Source of the DNA: Closterium sp. NIES-65 | Lineage: Eukaryota > Streptophyta > Zygnematophyceae > Desmidiales > Closteriaceae | Length of the DNA stretch: 64,000 bases | Assembly (NCBI GenBank): GCA_948144175.1 | Contig: CANXME010002429.1 | Span: forward strand, 1-64,000 | Direction: 5' to 3' | Shown here: one piece after another, positions 33,901-42,993 of the stretch | How positions within the stretch are numbered: position 1 is the stretch's first letter | Layout: every line of letters starts with the position of its first letter | Program-made: the position numbers and the translations under genes | Notes under the pieces: generated by a model | What the model saw: only the letters and a program-made list of their open reading frames with translations | The model's database searches: none | Told to the model about the DNA's origin: nothing

Positions 33901-34575
33901 GTGTGATGGGGTGGGGTGGGTGCAGTATAGATGGGTGGCATGTGGGTGAGTGACATGACTGGGGGATGGTGATGGTGTGGTGGGGTGAGGTGGGTGGGTG
34001 GGTGCAGTATGGATGGATGTGCATGACAGCTGAAGGTAACATGCTGGCTCATGGATGGCTCATGAGATGGTCATGGCTGATGGGAGGGTGATGGTAGCTC
34101 TAGGTGTGTGGATATTATCCTCCCATGGCTGGATAGTGGCATGGCTCATGTGGGGGAAGGGGCATGGCTCATGTGGGGGGAACGGGCAATGGCTCATGGG
34201 GAGGGTCATAGTGCTGACTTCAACGCGTGTTTTTTTCCGCACTTGTCCATCTAGGCGACATGTGGCCACCAGCTGTATGTATAAAGTGAATTTTAGAGAC
34301 GTCTCAAAAATTCACTTGTCCATCTAGGCGACATGTGGCCACCAGCTGTCGCTCTCTCTTCCTCGTCCTCACATCCCTTTTGAGACGTCTCTGATTTCTC
34401 TCTCTCCCCTCCTCCCTCCCTCCCCCCCTGTTCCTGTCTCCCATGCCCAGAGGCAGCAGAGGCCCGAGCACCACCGCCAGCAGCACAGGAACCAACGAGT
34501 GCAGCTGACGCATCTGCATCGCCCCCCAAGTCAGCAAAGAAAGGAGGATGGCTGGAGAACCTCTGGGGCAAGTAG
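21392..34575 (+). CDS. CNNM/DUF21-type membrane protein with giant acidic tail (about 3,178 aa)
   Basis: CNNM/ACDP proteins are divalent-metal (mainly Mg2+) transport-related membrane proteins with a DUF21 domain. My exon chain is 21392-21646, 22051-22192, 22712-22958, 23927-24412, 24959-25418, 26050-33871 and 34451-34575. Every junction has GT/AG and the phases (0,1,2,2,0,1) agree throughout, giving 9,537 coding bases. Residues 1-50 are Cys-rich (possibly luminal). Hydrophobic segments lie at about 51-73, 110-131, 134-156 and 168-196. [11 protein letters not shown] and [12 protein letters not shown] match the DUF21 signature (GEIIPQAICSR, P.SYP..K.LD). The CBS pair usual after DUF21 is not visible. 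Instead the tail holds Ala/Gly-rich segments, two long Glu-rich blocks, eight SRQNTxEWP-like motifs, a Gly/Ser/Tyr/Asn-rich block and a basic-aromatic end ([15 protein letters not shown]). A break between a short DUF21 gene and a separate tail gene is possible, though the phase-perfect chain argues against it. Confidence 0.75.
21744..21970 (+). repeat. Two partial copies of DUF21 exon 2 upstream of the real one
   Basis: GAGCAG|GCGGCAATGGATGG.. occurs at 21744 and near 21912, as well as at the true exon start 22051. Each copy encodes [17 protein letters not shown] and then runs into C-rich tract. All three have a polypyrimidine tract and AG acceptor. No donor follows the partial copies. Confidence 0.85.
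22193..22372 (+). repeat. Array of donor-like CAGGTGGG repeats
   Basis: Exon 2 ends CTCAG|GTGGGT at 22192. The next 180 bases are degenerate repeats of (T)CAGGTGGG(N), giving at least ten further CAG|GTGGG or CAG|GTCGGG donor-like sites. Any of the in-frame ones would lengthen the exon. Confidence 0.8.
22432..22640 (+). repeat. Partial upstream copies of DUF21 exon 3
   Basis: 22432-22495 repeats the [11 protein letters not shown] part. 22574-22640 repeats the whole exon start (TCCCAG|GTGTGTTGGG..) up to LFVGIAPL, then diverges. The real exon is 22712-22958. Confidence 0.8.
23036..23198 (+). repeat. Second copy of DUF21 exon 3, 3' two thirds
   Basis: Encodes [45 protein letters not shown] and ends CTGTGCGG|GTAAGT, an intact donor in the same phase as the true exon. 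Upstream is GAATCAG, a weak acceptor. Synonymous and conservative differences suggest the copy has been kept open. Confidence 0.8.
23220..23440 (+). repeat. Purine-only minisatellite between exon 3 copies
   Basis: About 220 bases of GGGAGAGGGAGTGGGAGA and GGGAGAAGGAAAAGGAGA units with almost no pyrimidine except T in GAGTG. It could form triplex DNA. It lies immediately upstream of the third exon copy. Confidence 0.85.
23448..23602 (+). repeat. Third copy of DUF21 exon 3, 3' two thirds
   Basis: Encodes [45 protein letters not shown] with donor GTGAGT at 23603. GGTCAG just upstream could act as acceptor. It is in phase with the next exon, so it could be an alternative exon for the fourth hydrophobic segment. 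Confidence 0.8.
23813..23875 (+). repeat. Upstream copy of DUF21 exon 4 start
   Basis: CCACCACAG|AGGCTGCAGCTGCG encodes [15 protein letters not shown]. The true exon 23927 has [15 protein letters not shown] with the same acceptor. The spacing is about 114 bp. Confidence 0.8.
24334..24960 (+). repeat. Duplications around DUF21 exon 4/5 boundary
   Basis: The end of exon 4 (GTATTCAGAGGAGATGGATT.. to the donor CCCAG|GTCAGT) is repeated at 24597-24675, with TGAGGCGTCTCA (24582-24593) at the junction. CCAG|GTCAG donors recur at about 24440, 24497 and 24690. A first copy of the exon 5 start (TTCCAG|GTCTGGCCAGTA..) lies at 24839-24900, before the true start at 24959. Confidence 0.75.
25419..25855 (+). 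repeat. 207-bp repeat with 22-bp donor array and TCGA palindromes
   Basis: After exon 5 (donor GACGG|GTGAGT at 25419) the unit CTTGGACGGGTGAGTTTAAG recurs every 22 bases, so 3-4 perfect donors stand in series. This block, TTTTGAGTCGACTCGAA (25504-25520 and 25711-25727) and a copy of the exon 5 end ([17 protein letters not shown]) are together duplicated with a 207-bp period. Confidence 0.85.
28160..30240 (+). repeat. Glu-rich (GAG/GAA)n coding tracts
   Basis: Part of the giant tail exon. The sense strand is nearly all purine, with pure GAG runs at about 28990-29105 and 30055-30185. Short TEEVTG, EVTEE(E) and [11 protein letters not shown] units are interspersed. The antisense and shifted frames are open too (poly-Ser, poly-Leu, poly-Arg), which is a by-product of the repeat. 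Confidence 0.95.
30570..31350 (+). repeat. SRQNTxEWP peptide repeats in tail
   Basis: Six near-identical SRQNT(N/Q)EWP motifs joined by Gln-rich linkers ([12 protein letters not shown]), then one SRQNTVDWK and one SRVNTKEWP. Nucleotide similarity between the first units shows recent duplication. The last two are diverged but keep the motif. Confidence 0.85.
33160..33660 (+). repeat. Gly/Ser/Tyr/Asn-rich block of tail
   Basis: Repeats of (Y/F)[13 protein letters not shown] and GSGNMGS, similar in composition to prion-like low-complexity domains of RNA-binding proteins. Encoded within exon 6. Confidence 0.85.
34284..34317. repeat. 34-bp ACGT-core inverted repeat between 37-bp direct repeats
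   Basis: Arms AAGTGAA/TTCACTT enclose TTTT-AGAGACGTCTC-AAAA. CACTTGTCCATCTAGGCGAC.. is present at 34240-34276 and again at 34313-34349, 37 identical bases. It lies in the last intron of the DUF21 gene. A further lone TTTTGAGACGTCTC lies at 34379-34392. Confidence 0.88.
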
Positions 34576-35268
34576 CATTAGCAGTGCTAGAAGCTGCAAG
34601 GTGGGGGGGAGCAGGAGGGGGAGGGGGGTGGGGGAAGGGGGAGAGAGCAGGGAATAATGGGCTGCTTTTTGGCCAGCCTGCCAGCCTGCCGGCCTACCAC
34701 GGCTGAAGCACATCGCCATTCGTGAAGCAACATGGGAGTACCCACTACAACAACCACCAGCATCACCACCACCGCCACTACCACCAGCAGCCGCACCGGC
34801 AGCATTCTGGTTTGAAGCATGATGATGTGATGACGCATCAATCATGAATGAGTTCAGCAGCCCTGTTAGCTCTTCAGCGCTGCTAAAAACGCATTCAATG
34901 CAACTAACTCTTTTGTTTACGTGCTGGCTGGGGTGACAGCAGTTTCACCTAGGATACTGTAGGAACTAACTAACTCGTGCTCTAATTTCTTATCGTTTGT
35001 ATCCTTTGTGTGATAATGACTTAACCCAAGTAGGGTCCTTCACCCAGAAAAAAAGGGACCATTTTTAGCTGATGGCGAAGCCTAGCCAGATGAAGTGTTT
35101 CGGGAGAGGATGGGAGTCCTGAATACTCTACACCTAATGTCATGTTGTGGTACTGTACTGAACTGTGTGCACTGCCAGCAACATTGACTTTATTAGGGAA
35201 GGGATCCTTTCCAGAAACAAATTGAATTGTAACCATACTTAGCAAGAAATATTGAAAGAATGTAGCGA
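34576..35268. other. Convergent 3' intergenic region
   Basis: Lies between the stop codons of the DUF21 gene (+) and the SET gene (-). It contains a G-rich tract at 34600-34650 and short AT-rich stretches. No gene is seen. Confidence 0.6.
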
Positions 35269-38200
35269 TCACGTTACGAGGTGGTGTAGTAGCCACTGCT
35301 GCTGGTGCTGCTGCCACCAGGGGGGAGACAGATGCGTCAACATACGTCTTGATCTCGCACCCCTTGTGCCCCAAAGCAACCCCTTTGTTCTTGTCCCTGC
35401 CCCTTCCCCTGCCGCTTTATTCCAGGGCTTTGCCCTAGGTACGGTCCCAGCCTGCCCCTCTGGTTTGGCAGGCGCAGGTGCGGCAGGAGTGGCTGTTGCT
35501 GTGGTTGGAGGGTTGGCCCCGATAACTCCGCGGCACCGCTCTGCACCGCACTGACAAGCTTTGTTCGGGCCGAAGCTCACAAATCTGTGTGAACAGCGCA
35601 AGAGTGTTCGATGAGGAATGGGGTGGTGAGAAAAGGTGTGAACTTTTGAGTCGAATCAAAAGTCGACTTAAAAGAAGCTCACAAATCTGTGTGAACCCCG
35701 CAAGAGTGCTCAAGGGGGAATGGGGTGAGAGAGGTGAGAAAAGGTGTGAATGACTCCTCATGAAAACATTGACCTTGGAGGATTCTCAGATTCTCATGCA
35801 AACATTGACCTTTGAGGATTCTCAGATTCTCATGCAAACATTGACCTTTGAGGATTCTCAGATTCTCATGCAAACATTGACCTTTGAGGATTCTCAGATT
35901 CTCATGGAAACATTGACCTTTGAGGATTCTCAGATTCTCATGAAAACATTGACCTTTGAGGATTCTCAAATTCTCATGGAAACATTGACCTTCGAGGATT
36001 CTCAGATTCTCATGGAAACATTGACCTTTGAGGATTCTCAAATTCTCATGGAAACATTGACCTTTGAGGATTCTCGAATTCTCATGGAAACATTGACCTT
36101 TGAGGATTCTCAAATTCTCATGGAAACATTGACCTTTGAGGATTCTCAAATTCTCATGGAAACATTGACCTTTGAGGATTCTCAGATTCTCATGGAAACA
36201 TTGACCTTTGAGGATTCTCAGATTCTCATGGAAACATTGACCTTTGAGGATTCTCAGATTCTCATGGAAACATTGACCTTTGAGGATTCTCAGATTCTCA
36301 TGGAAACATTGACCTTCGAGGATTCTCGAATTCTCATGGAAACATTGACCTTTGAGGATTCTCAAATTCTCATGGAAACATTGACCTTTGAGGATTCTCA
36401 AATTCTCATGGAAACATTGACCTTTGAGGATTCTCAAATTCTCATGGAAACATTGACCTTTGAGGATTCTCGAATTCTCATGGAAACATTGACCTTTGAG
36501 GATTCTCGAATTCTCATGGAAACATTGACTTTTGAGGATTCTCAAATTCTCATGGAAACATTGACTTTAGAGGATTCTCACAAGTGATGCCCAAAAAGCT
36601 GTGCGAGCACTGTTAGAGTGCTCAAGGGGGAATGCATTTGAGTGTCGACTCAAAAGCACTGTTAGAGTGCTCAAGGGGGAATGCATTTGAGTGTCGACTC
36701 AAAAGCACTGTTAGAGTGCTCAAGGGGGAATGCATTGGAGTGTCGACTCAAAAGCACTGTTAGAGTGCTCAAGGGGGAATGGGATGAGAGGCAGGAACAT
36801 TCTGTATGAAGGTGTGAGCATGGCTTCTCACAGATTGATGTTTGAATACCAGCATCCCAACCACCCGCCCACCAACCCACCCAGCCACCCAATCACAGCA
36901 CCTGTAATCATACACCACTTCTGTGCCCACCTGTGCCCACTGCAATGTCCTTGATGGCGAAAATGCCCACCCGCACATGCCCCTCCACTCACTCGCACCC
37001 ACTCACTCGCACGCACCCACCTACCTGCCCACCCACCTGCCCACCCAAACAGCCAGCCAGCCAGCCAGCCACCCACCCACCCACCCAGCCACCCAATCAC
37101 AGCACCTGTAATCATACGCCACTTCTGTGCCCACTGCAATGTCCTTGATGGCGAAAATGCCCACCCGCACATGCCCCTCCACTAGCCTGGATGGGAGAGG
37201 TAGAGACGGGAAACATGCCTAGTTTTGAGTCGACTCAAAAAATGCCCACCCGCACATGCCCCTCCACTAGCCTGGACGGGGAAGACACGTGCAAACATGC
37301 ATGCAGACGTGAAAGTAGGCAGAGTTGCTTCTAAATGGCAGAAATTGCCCGCTTGTACATGCCCTGGAGATGGGTGGGCAGTATGCAGGGTTGGTCCTGG
37401 CTGGCAAAAATGCCCACTCTCGCATGCCCCGTTACCAGCCAGAACAGGGGAGACCAAGAGGACAGAAGCCAAGAGGACAGAAGCCAAGAGGACAGAGGGC
37501 TTATGAATTCTCTCACCACTCGTCTGTATCTCACTCTGCCTATTCTCCACCATTCTCCTCTCTCTCACCATTTCTGCAGCTCGGCGATGGGAGCGCAGCT
37601 GTGGTTGACAATGCTTTCCAGTGAACTCAAGGCACTCCATCACACCAGTATTCTGGATTCTCTCATCACAAGTCTGCTCTCTCTCTCTCTCTCACCACTT
37701 CTGCAGCTCGGCGTTGGGAGCGCAGCTGTGGTTGACGAAGCGGCCGTGCCCCCCACGGAAGGTGGCATCAATGACCACGTCGCGGCTCACTTCACACATG
37801 TAGAAATCCGTCGCTCCCCCTGCCCGCATGGCCCATAGTCGTGCCTCACACATCGCATCGTCAATCACTGTGGGAGGAGGAAGAACAGGAAGGTTCTTAG
37901 ATGCCTAAGAAAATGGCGTCTCACACATAAGTGTGGGAGGGAGGGAGGAGGGGGGCTGAGAAGAGAAGGGAGTGTGGGTGCATGTTCACACAGGTGGCTT
38001 TTGAGTCGACTCAAAAGGGTGCATGTTCACACAGGTGGCTTTTGAGTCGACTCAAAAGGGTGCATGTTCACACAGGTGGCTTTTGAGTCGACTCAAAAGG
38101 GTGCATGTTCACACAGGTGGCTTTTGAGTCGACTCAAAAGGGTGCATGTTCACACAGGTGGCTTTTGAGTCGACTCAAAAGGGTGCATGTTCACACAGGT

Positions 38201-41200
38201 GGCTTTTGAGTCGACTCAAAAGGGTGCATGTTCACACAGGTGGCTTTTGAGTCGACTCAAAAGGGTGCATGTTCACACAGGTGGCTTTTGAGTCGACTCA
38301 AAAGGGTGCATGTTCACACAGGTGGCTTTTGAGTCGACTCAAAAGGGTGCATGTTCACACAGGTGGCTTTTGAGTCGACTCAAAAGGGTGCATGTTCACA
38401 CAGGTGGCTTTTGAGTCGACTCAAAAGGGTGCATGTTCACACAGGTGGCTTTTGAGTCGACTCAAAAGGGTGCATGTTCACACAGGTGGAGGACCATAAT
38501 ATGCTTTAACAAGGTGGGACCCATCTTTCCCAAACCATCCGAAACACCTTCACCCCTCTCAACCCACCTTCACCAGCTCTTGACCCATCTTCACCCCCCT
38601 CAACCCACCTTCACCGGCGTATTCAACGATGAACTCGCCCGCCTTGATGGGCTCTACTGCCATGGCTCCCCACCCACAGCGCTGCGTCTGGCGTGCGGTG
38701 GAGGCGCGGTTTATTGCATGGGGGGATGACGGAAGAGCGGGGGAGGAGGGGGGGGGTGGGGAGGGGAGAGCGAGGGTGGGGAGTGGGGGGGTGGGAGAAT
38801 GGGTGTAGGAGGGGGGCTGGGACGTTTGGGATGGTGAAGGGGTGGTGGGGTATGCAACTCAATGGTGGGACGCAGTTGAAGGGGGTGGTGGGGCATAGAG
38901 AGCACCATTTTCCGAAACGCCCAGGATAGAACATGTCTGAAAACGAAGGAGTTGAAGAGAAAGGAGCTGCCACTCACTTGCACGATATCAAGCCTCTTTG
39001 GGCGACTCTCAAAAGTCGCACTCATATAGCTGCCACTCACTTGCACGATATCAAGCCTCTTTGGGCGACTGAAGGGCCTGTTGCAGCACCCCCCGTGGCA
39101 CCCACAGCGATTGGTGCAGCTCAGGTATTGCGCCCTGCCATGGCCAGACAAGGCAAGGCTCACCCAGCCGAAGTGGAATAGAACGAAGCGAAGTGGAATG
39201 GAACGAAGCGAAATCAAATGAAGCGAGACGCGACAAAGTGCAACGAAATTAATTGAGATGAGTGAACTGGAAAATGACTGAAATGAGACGCATAAGAGAC
39301 GGAGTTGGACTCACCGGCACATGCAGTCGTCCCCACACGCGGTGTTGCTCCCCCCTTTACAATCGCACCCCATGTCCTCGTCATCCATCACTGGCGGAGG
39401 CCGCAGGTGTATGTCTATATGGGAAGGGGGCGGGGAAAACTTCGTAAGATGGAAAGATGGCAGCAGGGAAGAGCGGAGGGCGCATGCGCATTTTTTTGTC
39501 TGCATGGCAGGGAGGGAGATGAACGGATGATTTTTGGGAGGTAAGGCGTGTGATCACAGCATGTGTCACGTCATGGTCCTCCCTCGACCACTTGTGTCAC
39601 TTTAAGAGTTTTCAAGATTCCTCCATAGAACTTGTCACTTGAGAGTTGATGTGTAATGTCACATGCCACGCGTCATGCCACGCGTCATGCCACTCTCAAA
39701 AAGATGCACAACTTCCTGTTGCAGTGCTCACTAGAGTTGATGTGTATGTATCGCGGCATTACCTGCTGAACTGCAGGGAGTGCAGAGCCCTCGTCCCTCT
39801 CCTCCAGATCCACCGAGAGGGGAATGGTAGGGGGTCATTCTCTCACTCACTCTCCTCACTCACTCCCCTCACTCACTCGAGTTGATGTGTATGTATCGCG
39901 GCTTCAGCTGCTGGTTTGCAGCTGGTAGGGTCCCATCGTCCCGCTCCTCCATATCCACAGAGAGGGGAATAGCGGGGGGCAGGCGAAAATCCACTGCCAC
40001 GTGGGGCAGGGGCAGCGCGCACATGCCTTGCTGCAGACAGGGGAAGCGGGGAAAGAGAGGGGGAGAGGAATGGGGAGAGGAAGGGGGGAGAGAGAGGGGG
40101 ATATGGCGGGAGGCAGGCGGAAGTCCACTGCAACGTGGGGCAGGGGCAGCGCGCACATGCCTTGCTGCAGACAGGGGAAGCGGGGAAAGAGAGGGGGGGG
40201 GGGGGGGGGGGGGGGGGGGGAGGGGGACGGGGGGAGAAGATTGACCTACACACACACATATGTATGTAAACATCTACATGCAGACAGGGGGATAAGAAGG
40301 GATACAGAGAAGCATGGAAGGAGGGAACCAGGGGTAGAGGAAACGCAGATTGGCAAGGGGATGGAGGAGCAAGGCGGATGCGGCTCACCTGTGCAGTTTG
40401 CACGGGCTCACAGTACTGTTGGCAGGGCAGGGGACATGCACACATCCGCAATGCACATGCAGCAGGAGGAACAACACGCATACATGCATGCATGCAGACA
40501 TGCACACTCGCACAGGCACACACATATGCACACAAATGCACGTGCAGAGAAACAAGGGAAAGAGCAAAGAGGGAGAGTGGGTGGTGAGTGAGGCTGCATG
40601 GGCGTGTGAGAGGAAGGGGCGCTGGATATGCTGGGAAAGGCATGTGACACGCACGGCATTTGAGTTGAGAGGCATTGGCAGCAGCAGCATTCTGCTGACA
40701 AGAACTTGAGAGAGGGAGGACAGAACACGATGTAGCACGGGCTGGCAAGCAGAACGACCGCAATTGCAACGAATAATGGACGGCCCACTGCCTGGGACGC
40801 ACGAATAATGGACGGCCCACAGCCTGAGACGCACCCAGTTGAGAATTGAAGGAGTGGGCAGGCAGGGCAGCGTGGATCTCTCTTCCAGCAGGCTGCAGAA
40901 ATGACACGAGTCCTTGCTGCTGCAACTGCTGCTGCCATGAATGTCACCACCACCACCACCGCCGCCACCACCACCACCACTCTTGCCGCCAGTGCTGCCA
41001 TTGGTAGTACCACCAGCATCACCATACTCAGTATCTTTACCACTAACCTTACCACCTTCTTTACTACCACCAGCATTGCCACCGGCGCTGCCGCCACCAC
41101 CGCTGCTGCTATTGCTGCTACTGAAGTTGCTGGTGATCGCTTGCTCCTTCTGGTTGCCAACCTTGCTGCCGCTGTCCAACCCACCATCGCTCCCACCAAC

Positions 41201-42993
41201 CCCGTTGTCGTTTCCACCACCACCGTCGCCGTTACCACTGCCACCGCCCCCACTACTACCGCCACCACCCCCACCACTACCGCTACCGCCGATTTCATTG
41301 CCAATGGTGGCAGCAGTGGCTGCAGCGGCTGTGATGGGAACAGTGGCAGCAGTGGCGGCGGTGGCAGTGGCGGCTGCGTCAACAGCTGTAACGGCAGCAG
41401 CGGCTGTGTTGGACAGGGAGGAGGACGAGGAAGAAGAGGAGGGCGAGGGGAAGAGCTTGTGGTGCATGCAGTGCAGCCCGTAGGAGGTCCAGGAGAGCCC
41501 CATCTGTGGCTTGGCACAGCGGTGGTGCAGCAGGTTCACACACCCCGGCTCACAGCACCTCTCCACGTCTTCATAGACTCGGCACAGACACAGGCACACC
41601 ATGCAGCGCGCCTGCCGTGCAAAGGACAAGCAAGGGGTATGGGGGGGAGGCAGGCATGGAGTGAGGAGGGTAGTGAGGAGTGGGAACGGAGGGGAAGAGC
41701 TTGTGGTGCATGCATTGCAGCCCGTGGGAGGTCCATGAGAGCCCCATCTGTGGCTTTGCGCAGCGGTGGTGCAGCAGGTTCACAGCACCTCTCCACGTCT
41801 TCATAGACTCGGCACAGACACAGGCACACCATGCAGCGCGCCTGGAAACACAAAGATGGTGTGGGAAACAGAATGTATGGCTTGAGGGTTCAGAGCACCG
41901 CTTTACGTCCTCGTACACACGGCAGAGGCACGGACACACCATGCAACGCGCCTGGGGTGGAAGCATACGCACGAGGGATGGGGTGGGGGGAACGTATGGC
42001 CTTGAGGGTTCAGGTCACCACGTCCTCATAGACTCGGCACAGGCACAGACACACCATGCAGCGCGCCTGAGGTGCAAGCACACGGATGGGGGAGATGGGG
42101 AGGATGATGTTATTGAGAGTTCAGTTCAGCTCATCCCGATCTGTTACATGCGGCAGCGATAAGCCATGTGGAGCGCCTGAGATCCAAGCACAGGGGATGG
42201 GAAGGACATCTTTCAGAAATCACTTCACCACATCCTAGGTGAATCGATTATACGGCACAGGGGGTGAAAAGGATACTATAGAGAGTTCAGTTCACCACAA
42301 CCTCATTCATATACGAGGAATCTACAATGCCAGAGACATGGCGTATGTTTCCTGAGTAGCTGCAGATACGTGCTCTGTAAAATCCAGGGATTGGTCCAAT
42401 GTTTCACCCCAGGCGTTGCTTAATGCTACATTGCATCACTGCGCTGTCTAATTCGCCATAAAACGTGAAAGTTCACCAATGCTGCACTGAATGAATAATG
42501 CCCGAAGCCCTGGATTCATTGCTGATCCATAATGAAATCCTTCCTGATTTTGTACCGCAAAACCGTTGCGCCTTTTCCTTTTCTTTTCTTTTCGTTCACA
42601 TTCGATATTGTCGATGTGCCATAAGTCACGTACTGAGTGAATGGTGCAGTCGCGGCATCGCATTATTCGTCGATCCATCGGCGGTCCCGACTCCAAGCAC
42701 GCGCGGCAGCTGCACCGACGTTTCAGCAACACGCGCCGTCCGCACCACCGGCACTCCGCGCGGTCCCTCTGCGCGGACGGCGGCTCCCGCCGCTTCTGCG
42801 GAAGACCCGCGGAAGATCCCCCGCGCGCGGAAGGACCTGCGCCTGCGCCACTCCCCGCTTCGCGCAGATTCCACTCGCCGTCCGGCGAGGCAGCTTCCGT
42901 GCACGCGGAGGAGCTTAGGCATGAGGAATGGCCGCTACTGTGACGATCTGGATGGCTGGCCGCGCAGCACGGCGTGGAAGGCGGCACGTCCAT
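35269..42993 (-). CDS. ASHR3/SDG4-like SET-domain histone methyltransferase
   Basis: Class II (ASH1/SET2-like) lysine methyltransferase, expected to act in the nucleus on histone H3, probably K36. Plant ASHR3 has a PHD finger, then AWS, SET and post-SET. Visible exons in gene order are: N-terminal 42993 to about 42633 (ECRWCGRRVLLKRRCSCRAC, Cys-rich); PHD-like exon from about 41613 (ARCMVCLCLCR..CCEPGCVNLLHHRC..CMHHK), followed by a long Gly/Ala insert; a short exon ending 40389; 40030-39877; 39414-39315 (AWS, CDCKGGSNTACGDDCMCR); 39134-39041 (SCTNRCGCHGGCCNRPF); 38687-38609 (CGWGAMAVEPIKAGEFIVEY); 37867-37696 (DFYMCEVSRDVVIDATF, RFVNHSCAPN); 37186-37106 (VGIFAIKDIAVGTEVAYDYR); and 35584-35269 (FVSFGPNKACQCGAERCRG, post-SET). 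The phases agree from 40030 to the stop. The catalytic motifs GWG, RFVNHSC and YDY are present. The joins between the first three exons are uncertain. Confidence 0.85.
35641..35674. repeat. TCGA-type inverted repeat at duplication junction
   Basis: GAACTTTTGAGTCGAATCAA.. with a second GTCGACTT. It stands between copies of GAAGCTCACAAATCTGTGTG at about 35571 and 35674. The duplicated segment contains the acceptor of the last SET-gene exon (CACACAG|ATTTGTGAGC on the minus strand). Confidence 0.75.
35760..36587. repeat. 36-bp minisatellite, 23 copies
   Basis: The unit begins ATGGAAACATTGACCTTTGA and ends TCTCAGATTCTC, with few variants. The period is divisible by three and one frame on each strand is open throughout (METLTFEDSQIL on plus). 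It lies in an intron of the SET gene, so I regard these frames as non-coding. Each unit holds GAGGATTCTC and GAATTCTC, close to the AATT palindrome half-sites. Confidence 0.95.
36607..36800. repeat. 49-bp repeat with TCGA palindrome, four copies
   Basis: GCACTGTTAGAGTGCTCAAG.. starts at 36607, 36656, 36705 and 36754. Each unit but the last ends in TTTGAGTGTCGACTCAAAA, or TTGGAGTGTCGACTCAAAA in the third. Confidence 0.92.
36902..37440 (-). repeat. Copies of the SET-gene VGIFA exon
   Basis: The working exon is 37186-37106. A 3' copy at about 36985-36902 lacks the acceptor and carries a 10-bp tandem duplication (CTGTGCCCAC at 36921-36930 and 36931-36940) that shifts its frame. Partial 5' copies lie at about 37276-37240 and 37440-37395. 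The palindrome TTTTGAGTCGACTCAAAA (37223-37240) stands exactly between two copies of AATGCCCACCCGCACATGCC... Confidence 0.85.
37566..37612 (-). repeat. Copy of the SET-core exon 3' end
   Basis: Repeats the NHSCAP.AELQKW end of exon 37867-37696, including its GTGAGAG donor, with Asn to Ile in the copy (CAPIAELQ). It lies downstream in gene order. Confidence 0.75.
37976..38489. repeat. 41-bp palindrome-bearing array, 12.5 copies
   Basis: Twelve essentially identical units (GGGTGCATGTTCACACAGGT.. ending TTTTGAGTCGACTCAAAA) followed by a partial one. It puts twelve perfect 18-bp palindromes at a regular 41-base spacing. It is intronic in the SET gene. Confidence 0.97.
38965..39075. repeat. Duplicated SET-gene exon end with palindromic junction
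   Basis: GCTGCCACTCACTTGCACGA.. through GGGCGACT occurs twice (about 38968-39008 and 39029-39070). It contains the donor of exon 39134-39041. GCGACTCTCAAAAGTCGC stands at the junction. Confidence 0.8.
39725..40165 (-). repeat. Partial copies flanking the pre-AWS exon 40030-39877
   Basis: About 40165-40100 repeats its first half (QGMCALPLPHVAVDFRLPP, with the CTGTCTGCAG acceptor). About 39835-39725 repeats its second half (IPLSVDLEERDEG..RYIHIN). A run of about 30 G lies at 40194-40220. Confidence 0.8.
41536..42075 (-). repeat. Four copies of the PHD-like exon start
   Basis: CAGGCGCGCTGCATGGTGTG-like sequence encoding ARCMVC(L/P)CLCRVYEDV recurs at about 41613-41536, 41843-41780, 41952-41893 and 42068-42015. 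Only the first leads into the complete zinc-binding sequence. The second also retains HHRCAKPQMGLSWTSHGLQC downstream in another frame. Confidence 0.82.

Noticed and set aside
35679..36587. Two-strand open frames of 275-288 codons
   Set aside because: Caused by a 36-bp repeat without stops, lying in an intron of the SET gene.
37976..38489. CRISPR-like array with palindromic repeat
   Set aside because: The 23 bases between palindromes are identical in every unit, so there are no spacers.
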